Source: Ailanthus altissimus
Lineage: Eukaryota; Streptophyta; Magnoliopsida; Sapindales; Simaroubaceae
DNA length: 64,000 bases
Assembly: GCA_946807835.1 (NCBI GenBank)
Contig: OX327704.1
Location: 868,001 to 932,000, forward strand
Reading direction: 5' to 3'
The translations under genes and the position numbers were made by a program. Under the pieces are notes generated by a model. The model was not told the DNA's origin, ran no database searches, and was given only the letters and a program-made list of their open reading frames with translations. This document shows, piece by piece, positions 23,920 through 36,600 of this stretch. The stretch's first letter is position 1; each line of letters opens with the position of its first letter.

Positions 23920-26030
23920 ATATTAGGTAATTTAGTGAGTAATAATTTTATAGAAGCAAAGTATTTATAATAGGTATTTGTTCTAATGATATATTATTAT
24001 TCCCTATGAATTAAGAGAAGTACGTAATTAGTTGGTCTTAGACTCTAGACTAATTTAAGATAATCATATTTTTATGATTAGATACTTTTATATATTATAC
24101 ATATTTAACACAACAATTTTATGATTTAATATCATGTAATCATGTTTATTTCATCAATGAATTAATTTTAAATAAATTATTATTAATGTTAATTAATTGT
24201 ATTCATAAATAATTAGAATTTATCATAGAATGATTATAATTAAGTTAAATATAGAAATATTATATTTAGATAAGCTACGTTTCTATGATCTCATTTAGAA
24301 GTGGTTTTTAAACCAATGATATCTACCATTCCTTTCAATTTAGTTTGTTATGCGTATGCGTGAGACCAGTTAATTAATTCTGCTTGCGCAATAAAGTAAT
24401 TTCACCAAATTCCTACTTTACTTGTGCATAAGTTACTTCACTAAATGAAACTACATTTTCCTCGAGTATAAATTTAGTATAGTTTTTAGTATGTATATAG
24501 TACATATTGTGTTCTTAGTGTTACATTACATATATTCATCTTGAGAACAAATTTCTTAACAGTTTATGATTTCAGTACATATTTCATGTTTATCCAATAT
24601 ATAGTTTCATGATTATTTTATGTAACACAAATTTGTACATATATAATGTTTATTGTATTATTTATTAATAAATTATTATTATTATTATGAAAGTATATCG
24701 TATTTTAAAAATTTATGTCAATACACCCACCTTTCTACTCGCCTGCTTCTATTTTCATATCATTGTAGTCATATCCCACTCTCGCCTCTGGCTTCTCGCT
24801 CTCTGTTCTCCTTCCTTGCCTTTCGCCTTTCTTTCACATCTTGATCTTGCTCGATCGTTCTCGTTAAAAACATTAGGCTGCCTGGCTTGTTCTTTCTGTA
24901 AGCTTGCTTTTTGCTTCCTTCGCCTAGTCTATCTCGCTTTTCATTATTTACCTTGTTTGAGAATTTGCTCCTCTACTGAGCCACAACCTCACATTTTTCT
25001 TATATTTTCTTAATTTTTTAGGTTGTTATAGGAATTGATGAAATGTGATATATCTTATATTTTGAAGTTGTGCCATAACACACAAGTTGCATAAGGCGTC
25101 ATAGTTTGTATTTTCATGTATAATTAGTCATGACATAAACTATGATATATGTTATTGCATGAATATATTTTTGTTAAAAAATATAGCCTTGTTACATCAA
25201 ATGTAATGAATATGAAGCAAGGTAGTCCATGATTTCAGAGGATTTACCTTGAATTTCAATAAGGACTCTAGTCAGGTCATGTCAATAAGTAGAGATTTAG
25301 GATATCTAAGTTATTTGATATTAAAGTGTACTCCTAACATATCTATTTTGGTGTTAAACATCATTCACATGTTATATCAAAAGTAAAATAATAAAAAAAT
25401 ATTTTAAAAAAATATATTGATTTCACGTAATCTTCTTAACGATAGAGGGTAATAAAATAATATAAAAAAATTAAGGAATATGCTATAAAAATAAAAAAAA
25501 TATAAAGAAAAATTAAATAAGAGACCTATTTATGACCATGTGAATCCCGTAAATGGCACTGCTCCTAGTAATATCAGAAGATCTTATAGAACGAGCATGA
25601 GCTATTGTCTTCAAATGGTTCATGGCAAAACCAACACAAAACCTGAACAAATCTCAGGGAGCACCATGATCTGTATATTAATTAACTCATCGTTCATGGC
25701 CATGTATATGACCTTAGTTCTTCTCATATTCCGAACAACCACACAGAACATGACATGGTAAATCGTCTTTAGGGTTTGATTCCGATTGCAGTGGGCAGGG
25801 AAATCCCCATATTTGTCAATTAAGTCCCCAAATTTGTGAAGCAATGATAAGAAATTAATCAATATATGATTACAAAGATGATGCTTATATATAGTCGTAG
25901 AGTAGAATTATAATGTAAGAAAAACAACTAATTTAAAAGGAAACATATATATAGTCGTAGTAACTATTGTTCTATGCACGTTTCAACTACTTCCGTAAAA
26001 AAATTTGTTTAGTGGTGCTAGTTGGATAAT
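23920..26030. other. Intergenic, no supported gene
   Basis: Mostly very AT-rich. A moderately complex stretch at 24687-25013 holds a 108-codon plus-strand frame rich in Leu, Phe, Cys and Ser with no recognisable domain. Another at 25540-25862 has overlapping frames on both strands, the minus one reading 80 codons. Neither matches a family I know, and neither has convincing splice or promoter context. Confidence 0.45.
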
Positions 26031-26314
26031 TATAAAAAGTCTTGTTGCTTTTTTCATTTTATCTCTTTGCTGCTCTCCCCCGTCATAGGTTTCTAAGTTT
26101 TTACTTATTTTCCTTCACATTGGTGGATACAAAATTTCTTTGTTATACGAGGCATATCAATAAATGTTTCTTTACTTTTGAATTATTTATGAATGACATA
26201 TTATAGAAGAGTAATATTATATTTTTTAAATAATATGATAAATTTGTATTTTAAATTGATATATTAAATAATTATTATTATTTTTTTTTTTAGAATTATA
26301 TTAAATAATTATTG

Positions 26315-26367
26315 AATGGTGAAATAGTATATATTTTAAAAAAAACTCGTTATACTATTTCACCATT
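26315..26367. repeat. Perfect 17-bp inverted repeat (hairpin)
   Basis: AATGGTGAAATAGTATA at 26315-26331 is exactly complementary to TATACTATTTCACCATT at 26351-26367, with a 19-base loop. It lies in about 230 bp of AT-rich sequence that interrupts one receptor-flank copy. A related word, ACTATTTCACCATC, occurs at about 26702. A small MITE is possible. Confidence 0.8.
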
Positions 26368-28702
26368 AATATTTAACGAAAAAATTTGAAATATCATTTA
26401 AAAAGTATATTATTATTTATTATTTATTGTAGAAATTCAATGAAAATGAAACCTTTGTAGAATCAAATTTGATCTACTAATTTTTAACTAAAGAAAGAAG
26501 AATATAATTGATGTTTAAATTAATGCTTGGTGGTGTTAGTTGGATAATTACGAAAAGTCCTTTTCTTTTATCCTTCTCAATAATGGTAAATGATAGCAAA
26601 ACTCTTAAAATTTGGCATAGATGGTGGCAAAGTTTTTCACATAAATTAAATGACATTTACATCTATATTTGTCTAAATTTGGGATAAAAGAATCGGTTAC
26701 ACTATTTCACCATCTACATAATAATTATCTATATTTATATGATATGAATTCTAATCCCTTTTAAGTATGCATATATAAATATAATTTAAATTTTGATTAA
26801 AGAGAGTGTGAATTCTATTTAAAATATATTTTTACTATTTATATTAGTGGAAGAATTTTAAAAGAAATTAACTAACTTTTTTCTCAAAATTCTCCCAATA
26901 AATTTATCTTATGGCCTAAAATTTATCACATCTTTAATGAATATTATTTTTTTATAAATATTATCCATTTGAATACTTTTGAGCATGTGATGTGATGTAA
27001 ATAATTAGTAGTTAATTTTGATATCTACACGTTATAAAATATTGCAATAAACAAATATTCCTTCTCTTTATTAAAGAGTTCTAACCTTTAAAAGAAATTA
27101 AAAACAATTATTATAAGGATATAAGAGTCATTATACAAGTCATAACCAGTGAAATAATACGTCTTATGGTCAAATATTTAACTTATTTATTTTTTTTCGT
27201 TATTATTGTCATCCAGTCACGGGTACCTAACTCCTCACTTATTTTCCAATCAGATTTGTTGACATTAACAATAAACAAACATTTACACTTTCCTTGTTAT
27301 ATGACTTTCCTGCACTTCAGCCGGAAGTGGAGATTTGGGTTTAGGCGGCTATGTTCTTCACTTTTTTTAATTTTATTTTTAAACATTAGTATTTTTATAA
27401 TTAACCTCCTCAAAATTTTGAGTTTAATATTAAAATCTCGTATAATTAAATTTTAATTTTATATAATTTTTTAAAATGATTTGAGCTCTATCAAATATTT
27501 CGTTGCTTTTGAATGATTTATAAATAGCATATTAAAAAAACGAAATGAAAATGATACCTTTTGAAAATTCAAATTTAATTTGGTATACTTTTAATTAAGC
27601 TAAAGAAAGAAGAAGATTATCAACATTTAAGTGCCCTCCTCCTGTCATGAATATTTTACTTTCACATTTTTTTTAATTAAAAATTTTGGGTAAAAACGAA
27701 AAACCTATCCACAAAAATTTTGAATCTCTTATTTTTAAATCATACTTAAATTCGGGTGATCACATACACATTGCATTTTCGTGATCACTCAAACTATACA
27801 TAAGAGTAAATGTTTAATTTTCGCTTATTTACAGTATTTCTTTGTCGTATGATTTGGTGCTCAGCTAATTTTTACACAGTGTTGGAGCTATATCAGTAAA
27901 CGTTTTCTTTGCTTTTGAGTGATATATGAATGGCATGTTAGAAAAACTAAAAGCAAATGCTACATTTTGAAGAATCAAATTACATCTACTTAATTGTTTA
28001 TTAGTGAATTAATGATATTTAAAAATAAAAAAATAATTAAAAAGATAAAATGGTAATTAATTTAATTCTTAAACTATTTATGAACAGTTAAATTACATGT
28101 AGTGATTAAATTAATAGATTATTTTAAAATTTTTGAATAAATTATATCTACAATTTTAAGAGTGTAATTACAGGTTTTTAGTGGAATAACAATAGAATTA
28201 ATAAATTAGACTAATTAATAAAAATATTTATTTAATTATTTAAAATTTATTGAAGCTTAAAATTATAAATTTATAAGTCCCCAATATCACCTCTTTAATT
28301 ATTACAATGAACAATTAAAAAGATCATGTCCTTAATAAAATGTTTGCCTATAACTCAACAGATAAAATACATTACATAATTTGTTTTAGACATTAGCAAC
28401 ATACCCGTTTAGTGATTTTGGTATTGGAGGTTTTTAAAATTGATATTATTGAGTTGGGTGAATTCAATAATAGATGCTTATTGGTGTTCTAGCTTTCCTT
28501 CTCTTTTTAGCATTTCTAAAAGACAATGCAATACGTTTTTTTTATCATGAATATTTGAGGAGAGCGGACTGCCCGGTAGATATCTTTTCTTTTGAGCAAA
28601 ATAATTAGAATAAAGGGAACCTATCTCTTAAAGTTCCAAATTTGCAACACCAGTAAAAGTTCTCTGTTGAGGGAGGGAACGTCATTCTCCCTCTTAAAAT
28701 TA

Positions 28703-29566
28703 TGTTGAAGCGAGGAACCCAAAGTTCAACTTAGAACCATAACCTCCTTGTGCAGCGGAATAACCAGTTAATCAAGTAAAATAGCAAGAATTCAAAGCAG
28801 AATATAAAAGAACACAACACAATCTTACGTGGTTCGGCCAATTGCCTACGTTTACGGTGGATCCAAGGATCCTAACCTCTTTTATTAACTCTCTAGAGAT
28901 TTTACAAGAAAAATCCAATTTGAAGAACCTTTAAAAGGACCTAATATTTAGTGAACTCTTACTCTATTACGAGCAATGATCTCCCAAATGACAATTCTAC
29001 CCTAGCGCACACAAGAATTTAGTGTCTACCCAGTTCTTCCCATTTCTTAGAGTCTCTCTTAATACTTAATCTCAACTAAAATATTTACAAGTGTTTATAT
29101 ATGGTGTATTTCGTGCCTACTAACCTTATTCCTTATTAGAGTAAGAGTTCACTTATTCTGCAAGTCCAAAACTTTCTAAAACTCAAAATTTCGAACCAAA
29201 ACGGACATCCTGATGCGTCTGGGCGCCGTGGTACATCTCTGGACGCCGTGGCACATCTCTGGATTCCTTGGCACATCTCTGGACACTGCAGCACTGGCTA
29301 AAATTGCACCCAATGCCACGGCACTGAGGTGCTGTCCTGGGCACCGCGGCGCTCAGCCTTGTAGGCACTTCCTATGTTTTCTTCGCTTCCTTCACGTTTT
29401 TAAGTCTTATTTTATTTTCTCCTTCGTGTCCCACATATTTTAAATTTCTTCATACATGTCTCACACATTTTTAACTTTTTGTGATTTTCTATTTTAATAC
29501 TTATTTTAATTTTTATTTAACCAAAATTGTTAAATCACTAATTTTTGAACACTCGCTAATTTATGC
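28703..29566 (-). mobile_element. Solo LTR candidate, minus orientation
   Basis: The left end TGTTGAAGCG matches the left ends of the LTRs at 51264 and 61620. It shares with them the block ACGTGGTTCGGC, CCTACG and GGTGGATC (28827-28865). The pentamer AATTA lies on both sides (28698-28702 and 29567-29571). There is no gag or pol sequence on either flank, as expected for recombination between two LTRs. A GC-rich patch with repeated GCGCCGTGG and GGCACATCTCTGG words lies at 29210-29360. Confidence 0.65.
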
Positions 29567-31181
29567 AATTAATCTCTTTTGTAGGCATCATTCTTTTCCG
29601 TAAAGGGAAAACTAGTAACAGAAAGCGGGAAAATGGACACGCGGTAAAGTGGACACAAGTGACTTTTTCTAACTAATTTTGAATGCTGTTTCCATGAAAA
29701 TGTACGAAAACTCTTCCACCAAACGAAATATATTTTTAGTCCATTGGGTGTAGTTTGATTTGTCACGAATGCAAAGTAAAATATACTTTTATTCCATTAA
29801 CATTGCTCGGTTGGTCATGAATGCGCTTAGTGTTTGCAATCATCTGAGTTTTGAGTAAAAATAAAAGGTAAAATTAGTGTTTCATAGATGAAAATTTTCA
29901 TTCTCATTCAATTTTTTTTTTTAAAAAAAATTTTGAAATATACCTCTTGGAAAACGTTACTAAATCCCCTTTTACGTATCGACAAAAACCAAATTGTTTC
30001 TCTTGAGTTATTCAATTTTACAAGATTTTTTAAACTAATTTTTTTGTTATATGACTTGGTGCTCAGCTCTTTTACAAAGTGCTAGAGCTACATCATTCTA
30101 TTTTTCTTTTCTTTTGAATGATTTATATAAATGGCATATCGGGGGAAAAAAAAACTAAATGGAAATGTTACGTTTTGGAGAATCAAATGTAATATACTTT
30201 GAAGCTAAAGAAAAAGGAATAAGATTTATGATATTTAATGCTCAGTGGTGTTAGTTGGATAATTACAATAAGTCTTGTTGCTTTTTTTTTTTTTATTTTA
30301 AAAAAAAAAATATTTTATCTATGACTGCTCTCCCCCGTCATGGATTTTTAAAGTTTTTTTTCGCCATATTTTCCTTCACATTTGTGGATACAAAATTTCT
30401 TTGTAATATGACTTGGTAGTCAGCTACTTTTACACAATACTGGAGATATATCAATAAATATTTTTATGCTTTTGAACGATTTATGAATGGCTTAGAATTA
30501 AATTTGATCTACTAATTTTAAAATAAACAAACAAGAATATAATTGATGTTTAATGCTTGGTGGTGTTAGTTGGATGATTCTAAAAGTAAATGATGGCAAT
30601 ATCCTTTCACATAAATTGAGTGACATTTACATCTCCTTCCGTTGGATTTAGCCGTTAAAAATAGTATTCGATTGGTTTTAACTTGTACAAAGACTATTAT
30701 ACCCTTAATTATTGTTTTCAATTAAAAAAGTTAAATAATTTAATGAAGAGAATGTATATTTGTTTGATGCAATATATTATTGTTGATGGAAACACTTTGC
30801 ACAAATACGAATGATACAATAAATAGTAGAGAAATTATAATAGAGTAAGAAAGGTAGAAGAAAAAATATAATAAAATTTACATTTATGATAGATTAAAAT
30901 TTATACTTTTTATTATTAAATCACGAGATATTAAGAATATTTTTATAAAAATCACAAAATTCACAAAAAATATTTTCTCTTAAAAATTACAATAACTTTT
31001 CAATGCTCAATTGATGCTAATATATAATCTTATGTAATGATTGATGTTTACAAAGGTTTGTATGATCATTATGACATCCCTCTAAACTATATTACTTGTT
31101 GGCATAGGGAGTTTACAAATTAGAGAACTCAAAATTAACACAAAATTTTTAAAATAACTTAAATACAGGGTTTGGACTACG

Positions 31182-31235
31182 ATTGGCGCCTAGGCGCCAA
31201 AGATACTGCCTAAAGTGCTGCCTAGGCGCCAAAAT
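31182..31235. repeat. GC-rich palindrome pair
   Basis: TGGCGCCTAGGCGCCA at about 31184-31199 is a perfect 16-base palindrome, and most of it (TGCCTAGGCGCCA) recurs 25 bases later. It stands out sharply in AT-rich surroundings and resembles the GC-rich patches inside the LTRs at 28703, 51264 and 61620, so it may be a scrap of one. Confidence 0.6.
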
Positions 31236-31559
31236 CTACACAAAGATCACCCAATTCTCCCCTTTTAATGCCATTTTCTACTCTATACAATTTTGGTCTT
31301 ATCTTGAACATGCTCCATCTTCTCGTCTTTATTTCTACTCTACTAAATTTTTAGTTACTATTTTTACGATTATAAAACCCACCAAATTTTTATATTTCCA
31401 TTCACATTTTTTGGACTAACATTAAAGAAACATTTACTCTTTCTTTGTCATTGACTTTGTCGTCAACTACTTTTTACACAGCACCGCAGCTGGACATTAG
31501 GGTTTAGGCGGCTATGCTCTCCAAATTCTCCCAAAAATTATTATTATTTTATTTATTAA

Positions 31560-32270
31560 AATAAGTATTTTTATAAGGGGTGTTTTTATAGATACTCTAA
31601 GGTTTGGCTTAAAATTAAGTGTCCATAAAATTTGAGAAATAACCTTCGATATCTCTATTATTAAAAAATATTATAGAATATTTTAAGATTTTTATAAAAT
31701 TATTACTATACTCTTATTTATTGTATTCTTAATTTATTTTGATTATTTTGGTACTTTTTTTTTACTTGAGTATTAAAATAAAAAATATTTTTTTACAAAA
31801 TATTTATTATTTATTTAAACGATTTTTTTTTTCAATTTCAGTATTATATTTTTTCTTTTTTACTTTAGTACAAAAATAAAAAACTTAACAAATTTATAAT
31901 TATAAGTTTAATTTTAAAATAAGTACAATTAACTATATTGTGGGATGCAATTTTTATAAATAAATTTTATAAAAATTAATAGATTTCCTTATCTATTAAG
32001 TAAATATATAAATTTCTCTTTTATTTCTTTTTTTACTCGACTTCAAAAATTAATTATACATTTACATGAGATGGATGATCAAATCATTGATTTATTCTTA
32101 TATAGGTTGTGCCCTTAAATTAAAGAGGAATGGTTATTTTTATTTCTTTTTTTTACTTGACTATTAAAATAAAAAAATATATATTTTCAAAATATTTATT
32201 ATTTATAGTTTTTAAAATTTATTTAAAATTTTATTTTTATTGTAAACTTCAATTAAGATTAAGATATTTA
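31560..32270. other. AT-rich intergenic DNA, nothing recognised
   Basis: Long A/T runs with no coding-like frame, repeat terminus or RNA gene that I can support. Confidence 0.5.
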
Positions 32271-32279
32271 AAATTTAAG

Positions 32280-33020
32280 ATTCAATAGTGAAAAGTTTAA
32301 TGCTGTCTACTCGCTCAACTCTCCCTATAAAAGAGAGAGTTTAGCAATTCATTTTCCATTCAATTTTAGAGAGAGTTTTAAAAGTTTTGTGTATGTTTTT
32401 GAGTGATTTGAGAGAATTGAGTGTATTGAAGTTTTGGATTGTAAGGTTAAAACACTACAATATTTGTATTCTCCATTTTTAGTAGTAGAAAATTCTTCTT
32501 TCTTTGCCCGTGGACATAAGCTAAAAGCCGAACCACGTAAACTCTTGTGTCTTATCTTATTTTTCATTTTCATTATTTTTACTCAATTTTACTTTAACTG
32601 CGACCCTACATCAACCCTCAATTTTCTAACATTATCCACCATCTTCCACATAGGAACACCTTGCTCCTTTGAGCCTGCTACTTATTTTTATTACGTTGGG
32701 CCACATACCTTACATGAAGCATTAGAATATCGCTTATCTCAAAAATTCGCTCTATCAGGACAACTCTGTATCATTGTGTTGAGAGAACACGTCTTACATA
32801 AAGTTCAGAGCACACCATTGCCTGTTCATATGGCTCAACCATGGATTTCATTGCAAGCTAACCGGAGCTCACCACCTTCGTTTGACACTAAGAGTTTTCT
32901 TCACATGACTAATTTTGGGGCATGACTTTGATATTCTCTGGCTAATTTCGGGACATGGCTTTGAAACTACTCGTAGGAGTACAATAAACCACATATATCT
33001 CTGTATTAATATGATATTGT
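32280..33020 (+). mobile_element. LTR-type relic upstream of the receptor gene
   Basis: At 32325-32345 a CCTATAAAAGAGAGAG promoter-like element is followed by a leader and, at 32508-32555, by GCCCGTGGACATAAGCTAAA then GCCGAACCACGTAAACTCTT. That is the plus-strand form of the conserved block seen in the copia LTRs of this window. An open frame at 32434-32925 (163 codons) runs across it, is low-complexity at first, and shows no domain. The sequence after 32620 could be the interior of the element or unrelated DNA. Ends were not fixed. Confidence 0.5.
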
Positions 33021-33601
33021 CCACTTTAAGATTAAACTTTCATAATTTTGCTCTTTAGCTCTATCTAAAATATCTAAAACTAATATAGATATAATTCACT
33101 CTCTATATATTTATGATACACCTAATTTCTTACCGATATGGGATTTTTGTTTGTTTTTTTAATAGTTTTTAATACCATTTTTTGCTTTTAAAACTCTTTA
33201 AAAAGAAGTTGCGGGTAATTTAAAAAATTAGTAAAATATTAAAAAAAATAATTAAGAGACCAACAGTAATATTTTTACAAAAGATATAAAAAAAAAAATT
33301 TGAATGCATGTGTTTTCTGGTCGAGAATCAGAATGCCTTTGCCCGAAAAAGAAATTAGGAATGCATGCCTTATCTTTATATTTTATGCAGGGTGCATGCA
33401 GTAATTCTGCTTTTGGACTTTGTCAATGGCAGGTGGAAACTTGAACGATGAGAATCAAAGTTTCATGGGGTTAGTTAATTGAATACAAAATATGGCTCAA
33501 GTCAGTCAAGTGCTTTAATGTCAAAGACTGCTTTGGTTATTTTACTACAAATTGGGCCCTAAATTATTAATCTAATGATCCTTACTGCATTATTTCTCTT
33601 C

Positions 33602-33609
33602 TATTTATA
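33602..33609 (+). promoter_or_regulatory. Possible TATA box of the receptor gene
   Basis: TATTTATA lies 36-43 bases upstream of the start codon. If used, the 5' leader would be only about a dozen bases, so a more distant start site is possible. Confidence 0.35.
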
Positions 33610-33644
33610 CTCGTCTATGCCATTGTGATTTCACAAGGTTAAAA

Positions 33645-36600
33645 ATGGACTGGCTAACAAGGTACTCTCAGCTTGTCTGCCTCCAGATACTTGTCTTTTT
33701 CTTTAAGAGTTCTGCGAATCTTTGCCCTTATGAACAGAGTTCTGCATTACTCCAGTTCAAGCAACTCTTCTCCTTTGAAAACCATGTTCAATATTCTTCT
33801 TGTGAAGGAATTCAACCATCTTATCCAAAGATGATGTCTTGGAACGAGGATAGTGATTGCTGCTCCTGGGATGGAGTAACATGTGATATGGCGACGGGTC
33901 ATGTGATTGGCCTCGACCTTAGTTGCAGCTGGCTTTACGGTGACCTCCCTTCCAACAGCAGCCTTTTCTTCCTTCCTCACCTACAGAAGATCAATCTTGC
34001 TTTCAATAATTTCGATTACTCTGAAATTTCTTCGAGTTTTAGTCGATTCCCTAGTTTGACACATCTTAACCTCTCTTCTTCCAATTTTGTTGGTCAAGTT
34101 CCATCTGAAATCTCTCAGTTGTCTAAATTGGTTTCACTTGACCTCTCTCATAATTTTCCCATGAGGCTTCAAGTTCTTGTTTGGAAAGAGCTAGCTCAAA
34201 ACCTAACGAAGTTGAAGGAACTTGTTCTAGACTGGGTAGAGATGTCTAGCATTGAACCTAGTTCCTTAACAAATTTATCATCTTCTCTGACATCTTTGAA
34301 TCTCTCTGGTTGTGGTTTGCAGGGGAAGTTTCCAGAAAACCTCTTCCATCTACCAAACCTACAAAGGCTAGTATTGTCTGAAAACAACGTGTCTGGTTCG
34401 TTTCCAACGTTTAACTGGAGTATTCCCCTCAGAATTTTGGATCTCTCTTTCTGCAATTTCAAGTGGTCAATTCCTGTATCACTTGGTAACCTTACTCAAC
34501 TTACTCATTTGATGCTGCATGCTAACAATTTCAGTGGTCATATCCCATCATCTCTTTCAAATCTTGTCCAGCTCAATCATTTAGATTTTTCATCAAATTA
34601 TATCAGTGGTGAAATCCCAGATATTTTTTTCAACCTAACACAACTCTCTCACTTAGATATCTCAGGGAATCTTTTAACTGGTCCAATTCCTTCTAGTGTA
34701 AGTCGGCTTCGAAATTTAACTCATATTGACTTGGCTTCCAGCTCTCTCAGAGGGACTATTCCATCTGGGTTATTTTCACCATCATTGAATTACGTTTCTC
34801 TTGAATATAACCATCTAACTGGCTCAATTCCGAGTTCAATCTTTCAAGCTGTGAATCTGAAACATCTCTTCCTTTCTTCAAACAATTTTAGTGGCAAAGT
34901 AGAATTTTACATGTTCGCAAAACTCAAAAACCTCGAAATTCTTTATCTTTCTAATAATAGTCTCTCAGTGAACCCCACATTAAAGGACAACACTTCCTTC
35001 CCCAGTCTTTCAGTATTGGGCCTATCTGCTTGCAACATTAGTGAGTTCCCAGATGTATTAAGAACTCGACATCAACTACAGCACCTGTACCTTTCTAACA
35101 ATCAAATTCATGGGAGGATTCCCGAATGGATTTGGGATAACGTAGCAGAATACAGTTTGTTTTTCCTAGATCTTTCCCAAAATTTCCTGACAAATATAGA
35201 GCGAATTCCGTGGGGAAGTCTTCGATATCTGGACCTTAGCTCTAACATTCTTCAAGGACAACTTTTTCCGGTTCCAACATCTATCTTAAGGTTCTTTTTT
35301 ATCTCAAACAATAATTTGACCGGAGAGATAGATCATTCCATTTGCAATGTGGTTGGAGCACAACATCTTGATCTTTCGAACAACACTTTGAGTGGGCCCA
35401 TTCCCGAATGCGTGGGAAATCTAATCTTCATGAGAATCTTTCTAGTTTCAGACAATAACTTGGTAGGAGAGATACCTTATTCGATTTGCAAATTGAGTGA
35501 ACTAGAAGTTCTTAACCTTTCGAACAACAATTTGAGTGGAAGAATTCCAGATTGCATAGGAAATCTACCCTCATTGAGGGCCTTTTTAGTTTCAAACAAT
35601 AACTTGTATGGAGAGATTCCTTCATCATTTTGCATTTCAAGCTCTCTTGAATTTCTTGACTTATCTAATAACAGCTTGAATGGCACTATTCCCAAAACTC
35701 TAGGAAACTCTAGTACCTTGTCAGCCTTGCTTCTGCAAATGAACAACTTCCATGGCAACATTTTCCTAACCTTCACAAATGGCAGTAGTCTGACAACTCT
35801 AAACCTTAACGGCAATCAGTTGGAGGGAATACTACCATCATCTTTGGTTAATTGTACAAAATTGGAAGTTCTTGATGTTGGGAATAACAGGATCGCTGAT
35901 ACATTTCCACATTGGTTAGCAGATCATTCGGCATTGCAAGTTCTTATCTTGCGATCTAACAAATTTCATGGTCCCATTGCCAATTTCAATACAAGATTTG
36001 GGTTTCCAAGGTTGCGAATACTTGATATCTCTCACAATGAGTTCAGTGGTTTTATGCCAGCTATATATCTTCAACATTTTGAGGCCATGATTCATGGAAA
36101 AAACGACAATGTTCAAGTTGAATATATGAAGCGAACTTATGATGGTAAATATTATTCAGTGCTGTTGACTATAAAAGGAATTGACATGTGGATGGAGAGA
36201 ATTCTAACTATTTTCATGACAATTGATTTGTCGAGCAATCGATTTCAAGGACGAATTCCTGAAGTGATTGGAAAACTTAATTTACTTAAAGGGCTTAACT
36301 TGTCTCATAACAACTTGACAGGTGGTATTCCATCATCTTTAGGAAATTTGGCAGCTCTTGAATCGTTAGACCTCTCTTCGAACAAACTCATTGGAAAGAT
36401 TCCAACACAATTGACAAATTTGACATGTCTTTCAGTGCTAAAGCTTGCTAATAATCAGCTTGTGGGACCTATACCTCAAGGGCAACAATTTAACACATTT
36501 GGAAGCGATTCCTACAATGGAAATTTGGGGTTGTGTGGATTCCCTTTGCCAGAAATATGTAGCATTGACGAGGCATCTGACTCAGGGCCAACTATCTTCC

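Larger units (their letters stand above)
26030..31520 (+). repeat. Decayed tandem copies of receptor-gene 3' flanking DNA
   Basis: The same non-coding text recurs with divergence at about 26040-26560, 27480-27660, 27840-28020, 30040-30290, 30300-30600 and 31430-31520. Landmarks in order are GCTCTCCCCCGTCAT, CACATTTGTGGATACAAAATTTC, ATATGACTTGGTGCTCAGCT, a TATATCAATAAATATTTC stretch, GAATGATTTATGAATGGCAT, AGAATCAAATTTGATCTACT and TGGTGTTAGTTGGATAATTA. The last part of a copy runs straight into the first part of the next (26020-26060, 30260-30330), so units were tandem. A related segment lies 0.7 kb downstream of the intact receptor gene (37490-37700). I infer that these mark lost receptor-like genes. 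Confidence 0.7.

Noticed and set aside
24687..25013. 108-codon Leu/Phe/Cys-rich frame
   Set aside because: Could be read as a membrane protein, but it has no start context, no family match and skewed pyrimidine-rich composition.
25540..25862. Overlapping frames on both strands, about 75-80 codons
   Set aside because: Slightly protein-like on the minus strand, but without a family, splice sites or conserved partner in the window.
34196..36116. Minus-strand frames opposite the receptor gene (34196-34462, 35477-35815, 35916-36116)
   Set aside because: Periodic shadows of LRR codons on the opposite strand.
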